Positions 8,033 to 16,591 of a stretch of 26,570 bases of DNA are shown piece after piece (the first letter of the stretch is position 1; each line of letters starts with the position of its first letter). Under the pieces are notes generated by a model that made no database searches, was not told the DNA's origin, and was given only the letters and a program-made list of their open reading frames with translations. Both the position numbers and the translations under genes were made by a program. Source of the stretch: an uncultured Clostridia bacterium (GTDB lineage Bacteria > Bacillota > Clostridia > Christensenellales > UBA1242); the NCBI GenBank assembly GCA_934778215.1, contig CAKVOE010000004.1, positions 1 through 26,570 of the forward strand, written 5' to 3'.

Positions 8033-8088
8033 TTATTGTAAAAAATTTACAAAAAGTGCTGAATTTAGGTGCAAATTGTTTTTCAATT

Positions 8089-8097
8089 TGGTATAAT
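8089..8097 (+). promoter_or_regulatory. Extended -10 promoter of the low-complexity protein gene
   Basis: TGGTATAAT, an extended -10 (TGnTATAAT), with no good -35. Transcription would begin near 8104, after the in-frame TTG at 8100. This supports the ATG at 8133 as the true start. Confidence 0.65.
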
Positions 8098-8132
8098 ACT
8101 TGGGACAAAACCCAAAGGAAGGTCAAGGTATT

Positions 8133-10772
8133 ATGGAAAATTCGCAGAATTTTACACCAAATAACGATATTACAAATAGTCAAACAACGGTGGGTGCTGG
8201 CGGTGGTGTAGTTAGTGGAGTTAGAGATAAAAACAACGATTTAAACGAACTTATTGACGAATTTAAATCTCTAGAAAGCGATAAGGTTGATGCTCCATCT
8301 AACGAAACAAAAAGCGAAGACGAAAACACTAAGGAAATATCTGAAACGCTTTCTGATATGTCCTTTGACGAGCCCGAAACTACCAGTGTAATTAAAGAGG
8401 GCGAAAAATATACCCTAAGCCAAGAAGAAAATGACCAAATAGAAAAATATTTATTGGGTGCGGACGAAGACGATGACGATGTTGTCGAATATGTAGAAGA
8501 CGATGACGAAGAAGAACCACAAAGTGACCATTCGGCTGACGATCATGAAGAAGTAGAAGAAGAAGTTGAAGAAGAGGTCGTAGACGAAGACGAGGACGAG
8601 CCTGTAATTATAGAAGACGACTTTGACGAAGATGAAGACAATTACGATGACTATAACACAAAAGACAAAGACGATTACGATGATTACGATGACGAAGAAA
8701 CCGCATACGATGATTATAACGATACCTATGATGACAGCGATGAAGACCTCGAAAATGACGAATATGCTGACGAAGATTTAGAAGAAGATGACAATTATGC
8801 TGACGAATATGACGAAACCGCAGACGAAGAAGACGATGTTGTAGCAGATGATGAAGGTGATGTTGCGGTAGATGAAGAAAGCGATGCAGACGAGACCGCA
8901 GACGAAGGCGTTGCCGAAGCGGAAGATGCCGAAAAGGTGGAGAGCGAAGACGAAACCTTGCAACAAGAAGATGCCGAAGAAAATAAAGAGATTGAAGAAA
9001 GCGACAAAGAAAGCGAACAACTTGCAAAAGTAGGTGAACAACAGCAAGAGCAAGTTGCCGACTTGGGTCAAGGTGTAGTTCAAACACAAGAGCCGGTGCA
9101 AAATGTACAGTCACAGTCGGAAGAATCGGTAGAACAACACCCTATTCAAACAGAAACACAGGCGGAAGTTGTTGCAGAATATAAGCAACCACAACAGATG
9201 CCACAGCCTGTACAGCAATCGGGACAACAAGCAGAACAACAACCACAAGTTGTACAGCAAGTGCCAGTTCAACCTGTTCAATACGCAGAAACTCCACAGG
9301 TTGCACAACAACCACAGCCAGTACAACAACCCGTACAACAAGCAGAACAACAACCACAAGTTGTACAGCAAGTACCAGTTCAACCTGTTCAATATGCAGA
9401 AGCCTCACAGGTTGCACAACAGCCACAACAGCCTGTACAACAACCGGTACAACAAGCAGAACAACAACCACAAGTTATACAACAAGTACCAGTTCAACCT
9501 GTTCAATATGCAGAAGCCCCACAGGTTGCACAGCAACCGCAACAGATGCAACGGCCTATTCAACAACCTGTTCCACAACAGGTAGAACAACCATCACAAG
9601 TGGCACAACAAACATATATTACACCACAAGCGGTAGAACCAACGCAACAAACGGTTGCTCAACCCGTTTTGCAACCACAACCAGCCGATTCTTATGTAGA
9701 GATGCAAACCACCAATGCGAACGGTAATAATTTAGCGACAAATGAGGAGCCTGTTAGGTATTTTGCAAGCGTTAGCAACAACACCGAATCTGCAAGAAAT
9801 GATGTACAAAGAGTTATTATTCCACTAGGTGTTGATACAGCCGAAAAAGAAGAAAACAGTTCAAATGGTGCATATATACAAGTAGATGCTCAAAAAGGTT
9901 ATTCTGCTGAGCAACAGAGCGAGCCGGAATACGAAGATAGTGAGTATACCTATATAAACACCGAAAATAAGCCATCAAAAGATGACGAAGTAGAGTTTAA
10001 AGATGCTGAGTATGTGTTCAAAAACAACGACAAAAACGAAGGTCAAGAAACTCAAGAACCAGAATACGAAAATACCGAATATGTATTTAAAAATATCAGT
10101 GTTAATATGTCGCCAGCGCAAGATGAACCAGAGTATGAAGATAGCGAATATACCTACAAAAATACCGAAGAAAGCGATGAAGACAACCAGTTAGACAACG
10201 AGTTGCCACAAGTGGGAGAGGTAAAAGCCGAAAGTGAACCTGTTTTAACAAACGAGCAAGAGTTGGCGGGTAATAGTGTAGACAATGAGAGTAGCTTAAA
10301 TGAAAGAAGTGCCGAAATGAAGGCGTTAGAAGATAGATTGTTTGCCAGAATAATGAGCACGCTTACCGAAATGAAGATTACTCCGGGAGAGGCAAGAGAA
10401 GCCATATCAAACGCAACAAATACAATTGTATTGCCAGAAGAAGAGGTAAAATTAGATTTATCAAAGTTTAATGGCAAGGTAGAAATCTTTGTTCCACTAG
10501 AAACTATTCCTCAAGCAACATGGGAAGATGTTGTAAAGCGTAAAGGTCACCACACCTACCATGTAACTTGTGCATCTAATGGTGGATATTTTATCAAAAA
10601 AGCAAAAACAGCCAGTCCTTACGCCTTTGTAGAGTTAAAAGATGAAGCATTAGAAGTCGCAAAAGCCTACGCAAAAAGAGAAAAGGCAGAATTAAAAATA
10701 CATGATGCAAAGGGTGTAATTGAGCAATCTATGAGTTTTGGCAAAGAAAAGAAAAAATCGAACAAAAAATAA
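8133..10772 (+). CDS. Large low-complexity protein with acidic tract, Gln/Pro repeats and C-terminal DUF2188-like domain
   Basis: 879 residues from the ATG at 8133, with AAGGAAGG at 8115-8122. It is modular. Residues about 110-305 are dominated by Asp and Glu. Residues about 305-520 are rich in Gln, Pro and Val and include three tandem copies of a 37-38-residue unit (starting at 365, 402 and 440). Residues about 598-680 hold four Tyr-rich repeats of the PEYEDSEYTY kind. The last part is ordered: a helical segment (KALEDRLFARIMSTLTEMKI...), then about 803-868 with TYHVTCASNGGYFIKKA and EALEVAKAYAKREKAELKIH, matching the small DUF2188 fold, and a Lys-rich end. There is no signal peptide or membrane segment, so it is probably cytoplasmic. 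The function is unknown; a scaffold or DNA/polymer-associated protein with a long disordered arm is plausible but unproven. Confidence 0.82.
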   Translation: MENSQNFTPNNDITNSQTTVGAGGGVVSGVRDKNNDLNELIDEFKSLESDKVDAPSNETKSEDENTKEISETLSDMSFDEPETTSVIKEGEKYTLSQEENDQIEKYLLGADEDDDDVVEYVEDDDEEEPQSDHSADDHEEVEEEVEEEVVDEDEDEPVIIEDDFDEDEDNYDDYNTKDKDDYDDYDDEETAYDDYNDTYDDSDEDLENDEYADEDLEEDDNYADEYDETADEEDDVVADDEGDVAVDEESDADETADEGVAEAEDAEKVESEDETLQQEDAEENKEIEESDKESEQLAKVGEQQQEQVADLGQGVVQTQEPVQNVQSQSEESVEQHPIQTETQAEVVAEYKQPQQMPQPVQQSGQQAEQQPQVVQQVPVQPVQYAETPQVAQQPQPVQQPVQQAEQQPQVVQQVPVQPVQYAEASQVAQQPQQPVQQPVQQAEQQPQVIQQVPVQPVQYAEAPQVAQQPQQMQRPIQQPVPQQVEQPSQVAQQTYITPQAVEPTQQTVAQPVLQPQPADSYVEMQTTNANGNNLATNEEPVRYFASVSNNTESARNDVQRVIIPLGVDTAEKEENSSNGAYIQVDAQKGYSAEQQSEPEYEDSEYTYINTENKPSKDDEVEFKDAEYVFKNNDKNEGQETQEPEYENTEYVFKNISVNMSPAQDEPEYEDSEYTYKNTEESDEDNQLDNELPQVGEVKAESEPVLTNEQELAGNSVDNESSLNERSAEMKALEDRLFARIMSTLTEMKITPGEAREAISNATNTIVLPEEEVKLDLSKFNGKVEIFVPLETIPQATWEDVVKRKGHHTYHVTCASNGGYFIKKAKTASPYAFVELKDEALEVAKAYAKREKAELKIHDAKGVIEQSMSFGKEKKKSNKK
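9225..9560 (+). repeat. In-frame tandem repeat, three copies of 111-114 bp
   Basis: Copies start at 9225, 9336 and 9450 with CAACAAGCAGAACAACAACC. The periods of 111 and 114 bp are exact codon multiples. Copies differ mainly at third positions and in a few codons, pointing to past unit duplication. Each encodes a Gln/Pro/Val unit containing VPVQPVQYAE. Confidence 0.9.
9921..10164 (+). repeat. Four Tyr/Glu-rich degenerate protein repeats
   Basis: PEYEDSEYTY, VEFKDAEYVF, PEYENTEYVF and PEYEDSEYTY, each followed by an (I/K)N segment, recur at intervals of about 21-24 codons within the low-complexity protein. The shared form is aromatic-x-x-(S/A/T)EY-x-aromatic. Confidence 0.8.
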
Positions 10773-10775
10773 TTC

Positions 10776-10807
10776 AAAAACCAGCCCAAATTAAAGGCTG
10801 GTTTTTT
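10776..10807 (+). terminator. Intrinsic terminator of the DUF2188-like gene
   Basis: AACCAGCC pairs perfectly with GGCTGGTT across a 9-nt loop, followed by a T-run. It starts four bases after the stop codon. Confidence 0.92.
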
Positions 10808-10868
10808 GCTAACAAAAATCTATGTTGTCCCAAAAAACGGGGCTAAATTGCTTAATTTTGAGCATATT

Positions 10869-10942
10869 TGACCAAAAATTTTCACATTTGGTCAGTTTAT
10901 ACAAAAGACCGTTTGACTTTTTAAATTAAAAGGTGTTATCAT
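10869..10942 (+). promoter_or_regulatory. Promoter with upstream inverted repeat for the coiled-coil gene
   Basis: -35 TTGACT (10913-10918), 18-bp spacer, -10 TATCAT (10937-10942). Just upstream is an inverted repeat TGACCAAA (10869-10876) / TTTGGTCA (10887-10894), arms 8 bp apart by 10, a plausible site for a dimeric regulator. Confidence 0.6.
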
Positions 10943-10971
10943 AAAAAAACAAACTATAAAAGGAGAAAAAT

Positions 10972-11430
10972 ATGGCAGAAGGGAACCAAATTATAAAAAC
11001 ATTAGAAATAAGTCAGTTAGAACGCTTGCTTTCAAATAAATCATTAACAAAAGAACAACGAGAATGTGTTGAAAAGGAACTTTTAGTTAAAAAAAGCCAA
11101 CTAAAAAAGAGCGGAATAGATGAAATTTCATTAAAAAAGGCACAACTTGAAAAAGAAGCAGAAAGCATTCAAAGAGAACTTGCGTCTTTGCAAAACAGAA
11201 TGTGGGAAAAGAGAGTGCAAAGATTGAGCCCAGAAGAACTAGAAGTTGAACTACAAAGGCTAAAAAACAACAAAACGGGCGAAAACGATAACGGCTATAA
11301 ACGTTGCTACATCGAAAAAATGCAAGCGGGCAATCAAGAAATAAGCAGAAGAGAAACCAAGGGAGATTATTCTAACCTAATTACCCATTTAGATATGTAT
11401 CAAGGGGTAGAAGAAGAAATACAGCAATAG
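10972..11430 (+). CDS. Small coiled-coil protein of unknown function
   Basis: 152 residues. Ribosome site AAAGGAGAAAAAT precedes the ATG. Residues about 8-105 are strongly helical and charged with regular leucines, giving a clear coiled-coil pattern. The tail is polar (to GVEEEIQQ). There is no signal peptide, membrane segment, HTH or catalytic motif. The gene is monocistronic with its own promoter and terminator, between the DUF2188-like gene and uvrB. No family was recognised; a cytoplasmic adaptor or structural protein is possible. Confidence 0.72.
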   Translation: MAEGNQIIKTLEISQLERLLSNKSLTKEQRECVEKELLVKKSQLKKSGIDEISLKKAQLEKEAESIQRELASLQNRMWEKRVQRLSPEELEVELQRLKNNKTGENDNGYKRCYIEKMQAGNQEISRRETKGDYSNLITHLDMYQGVEEEIQQ

Positions 11431-11489
11431 GTTTTGTGCAAGTTTTGAGTGTTTTAACTAGCGCCAACAATTTAATATCAAAAATTTTT

Positions 11490-11526
11490 AAGGAGCATTG
11501 TCAAAGTTTGCAACGCTCCTTTTTTG
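11490..11526 (+). terminator. Intrinsic terminator of the coiled-coil gene
   Basis: AAGGAGCATTG pairs with CAACGCTCCTT with one mismatch, followed by TTTTT. Confidence 0.88.
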
Positions 11527-11561
11527 ATTAAAAAATTTTAAGTATTAAGAGTTTGTTGTGG

Positions 11562-11623
11562 TACTATGTCACACAATAATCGTGTATTTTAAAGGCTTTT
11601 AAGGTGCTATGTGTCACATAGTA
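11562..11623. repeat. Nested inverted repeats upstream of uvrB
   Basis: CTATGTG (11607-11613) and CACATAG (11615-11621) form a palindrome around a single T. In addition TACTATGTCACAC (11562-11574) is complementary to GTGTCACATAGTA (11611-11623) at 12 of 13 positions, so two structures compete. The element lies between the previous terminator and the uvrB promoter. The remaining sequence from 11624 to 11733 shows nothing recognisable. Confidence 0.6.
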
Positions 11624-11733
11624 TGTCGCAATAGCGGTTGTGCAATCACTTTACTTAGCAATGGTTCAGTTGATTTTTGTCTTTTGTTAAAAACAATAAA
11701 GAAGTCAAAAAAGTGGAAAAATATTTAATTTTA

Positions 11734-11762
11734 TTGTAAAATTGTTGTCAATAATGTATAAT
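11734..11762 (+). promoter_or_regulatory. Promoter of uvrBA
   Basis: -35 TTGTAA (11734-11739), 17-bp spacer, perfect -10 TATAAT (11757-11762), 28 bp before the start codon. No Bacillota LexA box (CGAAC-N4-GTTCG type) was seen near it. Confidence 0.75.
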
Positions 11763-11790
11763 AATAAAAAATGTTAAAGGGTGATAAAAG

Positions 11791-13749
11791 TTGGAACACA
11801 AAAAGTTTGAACTGGTTAGCAAGTTTAAGCCAACGGGCGACCAACCACAAGCAATAGAAAAGTTGGTAAAAGGGTTAAATGATGGGCTTACTACACAAGT
11901 TTGTTTGGGCGTAACAGGTAGTGGCAAAACCTTTACTATGGCTAATATCATAGAAAGGGTTCAGCGTCCTACTTTGGTTATTGCACACAACAAAACTTTG
12001 GCAGCACAACTTTGTAACGAGTTTAAAGAACTTTTTCCAAACAATTCGGTAAATTATTTTGTAAGTTATTATGATTATTACCAGCCCGAAGCATATATAG
12101 TAAGTTCGGATACCTATATAGAAAAAGAATTAAGCATAAATGACGAGATAGACCGAATGCGTCACAGTGCCACTTGCAGTTTGTTTGAAAGAGATGATGT
12201 AATAATAGTGGCATCGGTATCTTGCATATATGGACTTGGCGAGCCTAAGGAGTATGCAAAGCAGGCAATTTCAATAAGAAAGGGTATGACGCTAGATAGG
12301 GAACAATTAATTCGTCAACTTATAGACATTCAATATGCACGAAACGACATTGATTTTTCGAGGGGAAGTTTTAGATCCCGTGGCGATGTGGTAGAAATTT
12401 TCCCGAGTAACAGTGCCGAGCGAACAATAAGGGTGGAGTTTTTTGGCGATGAAGTTGACGGAATTTACGAAATAGACTATGTTACAGGCAATAAGTTGTT
12501 AAGTTTGGAGCATGTCGCAATTTTTCCAGCAACGCACTATGCGGTAAACAATGACAAAAAAGAGCAGGCACTAAACCAAATTGAGCAAGATATGCAAAAA
12601 CAGGTTAAATATTTTGAAGAAAGGGGCAAACTTATTGAGGCGCAACGCATAAAAGAGCGTGTAAGTTATGATATCGAAATGATTAGAGAAATGGGCTACA
12701 CTTCGGGCATAGAAAACTATTCAAGGTATTTTGATGGCAGAAAGCCGGGAGAGGCTCCCTATACGCTTTTTGATTACTTGCCAGACAATTACTTACTTAT
12801 GATTGACGAAAGTCACATAACTATTCCGCAAATAAGGGGAATGTATAATGGAGATAAAGCACGAAAAGATAATCTTGTAGGCTACGGGTTTAGGCTTCCA
12901 TCTGCTTACGACAACCGCCCTCTTAAATTTGATGAATTTGAAAGCAAAATATCTCAATTAATTTGTGTTTCGGCAACCCCGGGTCCATACGAGATGGAAA
13001 GGTGCGACCAAGTTGTAGAGCAAATTATTCGTCCAACCGGACTTTTAGACCCATTGGTAGAGGTTCGAAAAACAACCAACCAAATCGAAAATTTAATGGC
13101 AGAAATGCGTACGGTTATAAGTTCGGGCGGAAGGGTTTTGGTAACCACTCTTACAAAAAAAATGGCAGAAAAATTGAGCGAATATTTAAAAGAAAATAAG
13201 TTTAAGGTAACCTATTTGCATAGTGAAATAACAACGCTAGAACGAATGGAAATAATAAACGGTTTAAGAGAAGGCAAAACGGATATAATTGTAGGCATAA
13301 ATCTGTTGCGAGAGGGGTTAGACCTTCCTGAAGTTAAGTTGGTTGCCATATTAGATGCCGACAAAGAAGGCTTTTTGCGAAGCGAAGGGGCACTTATTCA
13401 AACCATAGGTCGTACGGCACGAAACGCCGAGGGGCGGGTAATAATGTATGCCGACACAATAACCGATAGTATGAGGCGTGCAATAGACGAAACGGCAAGG
13501 CGTAGAGAAATTCAAAATGAATACAACAAGCAACACAACATAACGCCAAAAACCATAATAAAAGACATAGCGCCAAGCCTATTAATAAGCAAAAAGGTAA
13601 AGGAAAAAACGGCGTCAAAAAAAGAGTTGCCAGCGCTTATTAAGGCAATGTACAAAGAGATGAATTTGGCGGTTAAAAATTTAGATTTTGAAAGAGCAAT
13701 AGAATTAAGAGATAAAATAAAAGAATATGAAAAGGAATTGGGAAAATAG
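11791..13749 (+). CDS. uvrB: Excinuclease ABC subunit B
   Basis: 652 residues, the usual UvrB length. In nucleotide excision repair UvrB is loaded on damaged DNA by UvrA and recruits UvrC for incision. The start is TTG at 11791, with AAAGGGTG at 11776-11783; no ATG or GTG in frame fits, and translation enters the conserved KFKPTGDQPQAI at once. Residues 40-47 are GVTGSGKT (Walker A). The damage-probing beta-hairpin is present (SYYDYYQPEAY), then the helicase motifs (LLMIDESH, VSATPGPYE, QTIGRTARN). A C-terminal UVR domain (about 615-650, NLDFERAIELRDKIKEYEKEL) contacts UvrC. It is followed 2 bp later by uvrA. Confidence 0.98.
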   Translation: MEHKKFELVSKFKPTGDQPQAIEKLVKGLNDGLTTQVCLGVTGSGKTFTMANIIERVQRPTLVIAHNKTLAAQLCNEFKELFPNNSVNYFVSYYDYYQPEAYIVSSDTYIEKELSINDEIDRMRHSATCSLFERDDVIIVASVSCIYGLGEPKEYAKQAISIRKGMTLDREQLIRQLIDIQYARNDIDFSRGSFRSRGDVVEIFPSNSAERTIRVEFFGDEVDGIYEIDYVTGNKLLSLEHVAIFPATHYAVNNDKKEQALNQIEQDMQKQVKYFEERGKLIEAQRIKERVSYDIEMIREMGYTSGIENYSRYFDGRKPGEAPYTLFDYLPDNYLLMIDESHITIPQIRGMYNGDKARKDNLVGYGFRLPSAYDNRPLKFDEFESKISQLICVSATPGPYEMERCDQVVEQIIRPTGLLDPLVEVRKTTNQIENLMAEMRTVISSGGRVLVTTLTKKMAEKLSEYLKENKFKVTYLHSEITTLERMEIINGLREGKTDIIVGINLLREGLDLPEVKLVAILDADKEGFLRSEGALIQTIGRTARNAEGRVIMYADTITDSMRRAIDETARRREIQNEYNKQHNITPKTIIKDIAPSLLISKKVKEKTASKKELPALIKAMYKEMNLAVKNLDFERAIELRDKIKEYEKELGK

Positions 13750-13751
13750 AA

Positions 13752-16562
13752 GTGGAAGACGAGTATATTAAAGTCCGTGGGGCAAGAGAAAACAATTTAA
13801 AGAACATAAACATAGATATTCCACGAAACAAATTTGTTGTTTTAACTGGATTGTCTGGCTCTGGAAAATCTTCGCTTGCTTTTGACACAATTTTTGCCGA
13901 AGGTCAGCGCAGATACATGGAAAGTTTGTCTAGTTATGCTAGACAGTTTTTGGGTATGATGCAAAAGCCCGATGTTGACCACATAGAGGGGTTGTCGCCA
14001 GCAATTGCAATAGACCAAAAAACCACCAGCAAAAATCCACGCTCTACCGTTGGAACGGTAACAGAAATTTATGATTATTATAGGCTTTTGTTTTCTAGCA
14101 TAGGGCATGTTTTTTGCCCAAATTGCAAAAAAGAAATTGTTTCAAGCACGGCAGAGCAAATAGTAAATCAAATTTTGCAATTAGAAAGTGGCACCAAGTT
14201 TTGGGTGCTTGCACCAACGGTAAGAGAACGAAAAGGCGAGTACGCTAAACTTTTCGAAAGTTACAAAAAAGCGGGTTTTATGCGGGTAGAGGTAGACGGC
14301 TTAGAGTACACGCTAGATGAATCAATTCCGCTTGAAAAGAATAAAAAACACACAATAAATGTAGTTGTTGACCGCCTAATTATGCGAGAAAACATAACAA
14401 CAAGACTAACCGAAGCGGTAGAAACGGCTCTAAAACTTGCCGATGGTCTGGTTTTAATAAAAACCGAAAGCAATGAGAAATTGTACTCATCAAAAAATTG
14501 CTGTTCTACTTGCGGGTTTACGCTGGGCGAACTAAATTCAAGACTTTTTAGTTTTAACGCACCATTTGGAGCCTGCGAAAGTTGTTCGGGGTTGGGTTTT
14601 CAAACAATTATAGACGAAAATTTACTAATTCCTAACAAAAATTTAAGTTTAAATGAGGGTGCCATAAAAACCTTTGGCTGGGGCGATATGGGTATGGCAA
14701 CCATGTATTACAAAGGTCTTGCAAAACAGTTTAATTTTAGTTTGGATACTCCAATTAATGAGCTTTCGAGCGAGGCGTATAACGCTTTACTGTATGGCAC
14801 AAGCGAAAAGTTAGATTTAAGTTATCAAACGGCAAATTTTAAGGGCGAATATAAGGGTAAGTTTGAAGGCATAATTCCTAACCTTCTACGCAGACACAAA
14901 GATACAACCAGTGATTTTGCTCGAAGCGAAATAGAAAAGTTTATGGTAGAAACCACCTGTCCTAGTTGCAAGGGCAAGCGATTAAACCAAAAGGCGCTAG
15001 CGGTTAGAGTTGGCGGAAAAACCATTTTTGATGTCTGCGAAATGAGCGTCAAAAAGGAGTTTGAGTGGGTAAATAATTTAGTTTTAACATCTACCGAGCA
15101 AAAAATTAGTGCATTAATAGTAAAGGAAATCAAAGCAAGATTAAAGTTTTTAATAGATGTTGGGCTAGATTATTTAACGCTAATGCGTTCTAGTGGTAGT
15201 TTAAGCGGTGGCGAGGCGCAGAGAATAAGGTTGGCAACTCAAATAGGGTCAGGCTTAGTGGGAGTAACATACATTTTAGATGAGCCAAGCATTGGTTTGC
15301 ACCCAAGGGATACCGAAAAACTAATTAAAACACTAGAACATTTACGAGATTTAGGTAATACCGTTTTGGTGGTAGAGCATGATGAAGAAACTATGCGCCG
15401 AGCAGATTACCTAATAGATATTGGGCCGGGTGCGGGCGTTCATGGTGGAAGAGTGGTTGCTGCCGGCACTCCAACCGAAGTAGCAAACAACAAAGATAGC
15501 ATAACGGGCGACTATTTAAGCGGAAGAAAGTATATTTTTGTACCCAAAAAGAGAAGATCGCCAACGGGCGAAATAGTCATATTGGGTTGCAAGCAAAACA
15601 ACCTCAAAAACATAGATGTTACCTTGCCGTTGGGTGTTATGACGGTAGTAACTGGCGTTAGCGGAAGCGGAAAAAGTAGTTTAATTAACGAAATTTTATA
15701 TCCGCACCTTGCTAATGTGCTAAACCCAACAACGCACTTAAAAGAAGGCAATTTTGAAGATATTTTGGGCATAGAGCAGTTAGATAAGGTTGTGGTAATA
15801 GACCAAGCACCAATAGGCAGAACGCCTCGTAGCAACCCCGCAACATACACTGGTCTATTTACCGCCATTCGTGAACTATATGCAACTACACTCGATGCAA
15901 AAGCCCGAGGTTACACAAGCGGTCGATTTAGTTTTAATGTAAAAGGTGGCAGGTGTGAAGCGTGCGGTGGAGATGGATTGCACAAAATAGAAATGCACTT
16001 TTTGCCCGATGTTTATGTAACTTGCGAAGATTGCAATGGTGCAAGATACAATCACGAAACGCTAGAAGTAATGTACAAGGGCAAAAATATTAGTGATGTC
16101 CTAAATATGACGGTAGAAGAAGCACTTAAATTTTTTGAAAATTTACCACAACTAAAAAACAAGTTGCAAGCACTATACGATGTGGGATTAAGTTACATAA
16201 AGTTAGGTCAGCCAGCAACAACATTAAGTGGTGGCGAAGCACAAAGGGTAAAACTAGCAACCGAACTTTCTAAGCGGGCAACTGGCAAAACCATTTATAT
16301 TTTAGATGAGCCAACAACGGGGTTGCATACCGCAGATGTTGCAAAACTTTTAGAAATTTTAAACAGACTGGTTTCGGGCGGTAATTCGGTAGTACTTATA
16401 GAGCATAATTTAGATGTTATAAAGCAGGCAGACTACATAATAGACCTAGGTCCCGAAGGTGGCGATAGGGGTGGAAGCATTGTAGCAACCGGCACCCCCG
16501 AAGAAATAATAAAGGTCAAAAAAAGCCTTACGGGAGAAGCCCTAAAAGCGGTATTAAAATAG
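13752..16562 (+). CDS. uvrA: Excinuclease ABC subunit A
   Basis: 936 residues, full length. UvrA is the dimeric ABC-type ATPase that finds DNA lesions and hands them to UvrB. It starts at a GTG only 2 bp after the uvrB stop, implying translational coupling; the early sequence VRGARENNLKNI is the standard UvrA N-terminus. Both ATPase halves are complete: Walker A GLSGSGKS (33-40) and GVSGSGKS (about 635-642), and two LSGGEAQR signatures. Zinc modules are intact: CPNC at 122-125, CSTCGF...CESCSG in the insertion domain, and CEACGGDG...CEDCNG near 735-765. A lipoprotein gene follows after 29 bp without a visible terminator. Confidence 0.98.
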   Translation: MEDEYIKVRGARENNLKNINIDIPRNKFVVLTGLSGSGKSSLAFDTIFAEGQRRYMESLSSYARQFLGMMQKPDVDHIEGLSPAIAIDQKTTSKNPRSTVGTVTEIYDYYRLLFSSIGHVFCPNCKKEIVSSTAEQIVNQILQLESGTKFWVLAPTVRERKGEYAKLFESYKKAGFMRVEVDGLEYTLDESIPLEKNKKHTINVVVDRLIMRENITTRLTEAVETALKLADGLVLIKTESNEKLYSSKNCCSTCGFTLGELNSRLFSFNAPFGACESCSGLGFQTIIDENLLIPNKNLSLNEGAIKTFGWGDMGMATMYYKGLAKQFNFSLDTPINELSSEAYNALLYGTSEKLDLSYQTANFKGEYKGKFEGIIPNLLRRHKDTTSDFARSEIEKFMVETTCPSCKGKRLNQKALAVRVGGKTIFDVCEMSVKKEFEWVNNLVLTSTEQKISALIVKEIKARLKFLIDVGLDYLTLMRSSGSLSGGEAQRIRLATQIGSGLVGVTYILDEPSIGLHPRDTEKLIKTLEHLRDLGNTVLVVEHDEETMRRADYLIDIGPGAGVHGGRVVAAGTPTEVANNKDSITGDYLSGRKYIFVPKKRRSPTGEIVILGCKQNNLKNIDVTLPLGVMTVVTGVSGSGKSSLINEILYPHLANVLNPTTHLKEGNFEDILGIEQLDKVVVIDQAPIGRTPRSNPATYTGLFTAIRELYATTLDAKARGYTSGRFSFNVKGGRCEACGGDGLHKIEMHFLPDVYVTCEDCNGARYNHETLEVMYKGKNISDVLNMTVEEALKFFENLPQLKNKLQALYDVGLSYIKLGQPATTLSGGEAQRVKLATELSKRATGKTIYILDEPTTGLHTADVAKLLEILNRLVSGGNSVVLIEHNLDVIKQADYIIDLGPEGGDRGGSIVATGTPEEIIKVKKSLTGEALKAVLK

Positions 16563-16591
16563 TTACGTTTATGTAAGGAGCAAAATTACTA

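Noticed and set aside
8608..9590. Several long open frames on the minus strand and a second plus-strand frame inside the low-complexity gene.
   Set aside because: They are shadows of the biased acidic and Gln-rich codons (GAA, GAC, CAA), have extreme compositions, and lack ribosome sites.
11530..11790. LexA/SOS box upstream of uvrB.
   Set aside because: No GAAC-N4-GTTC-type sequence was found; only the CTATGTG palindrome is present.
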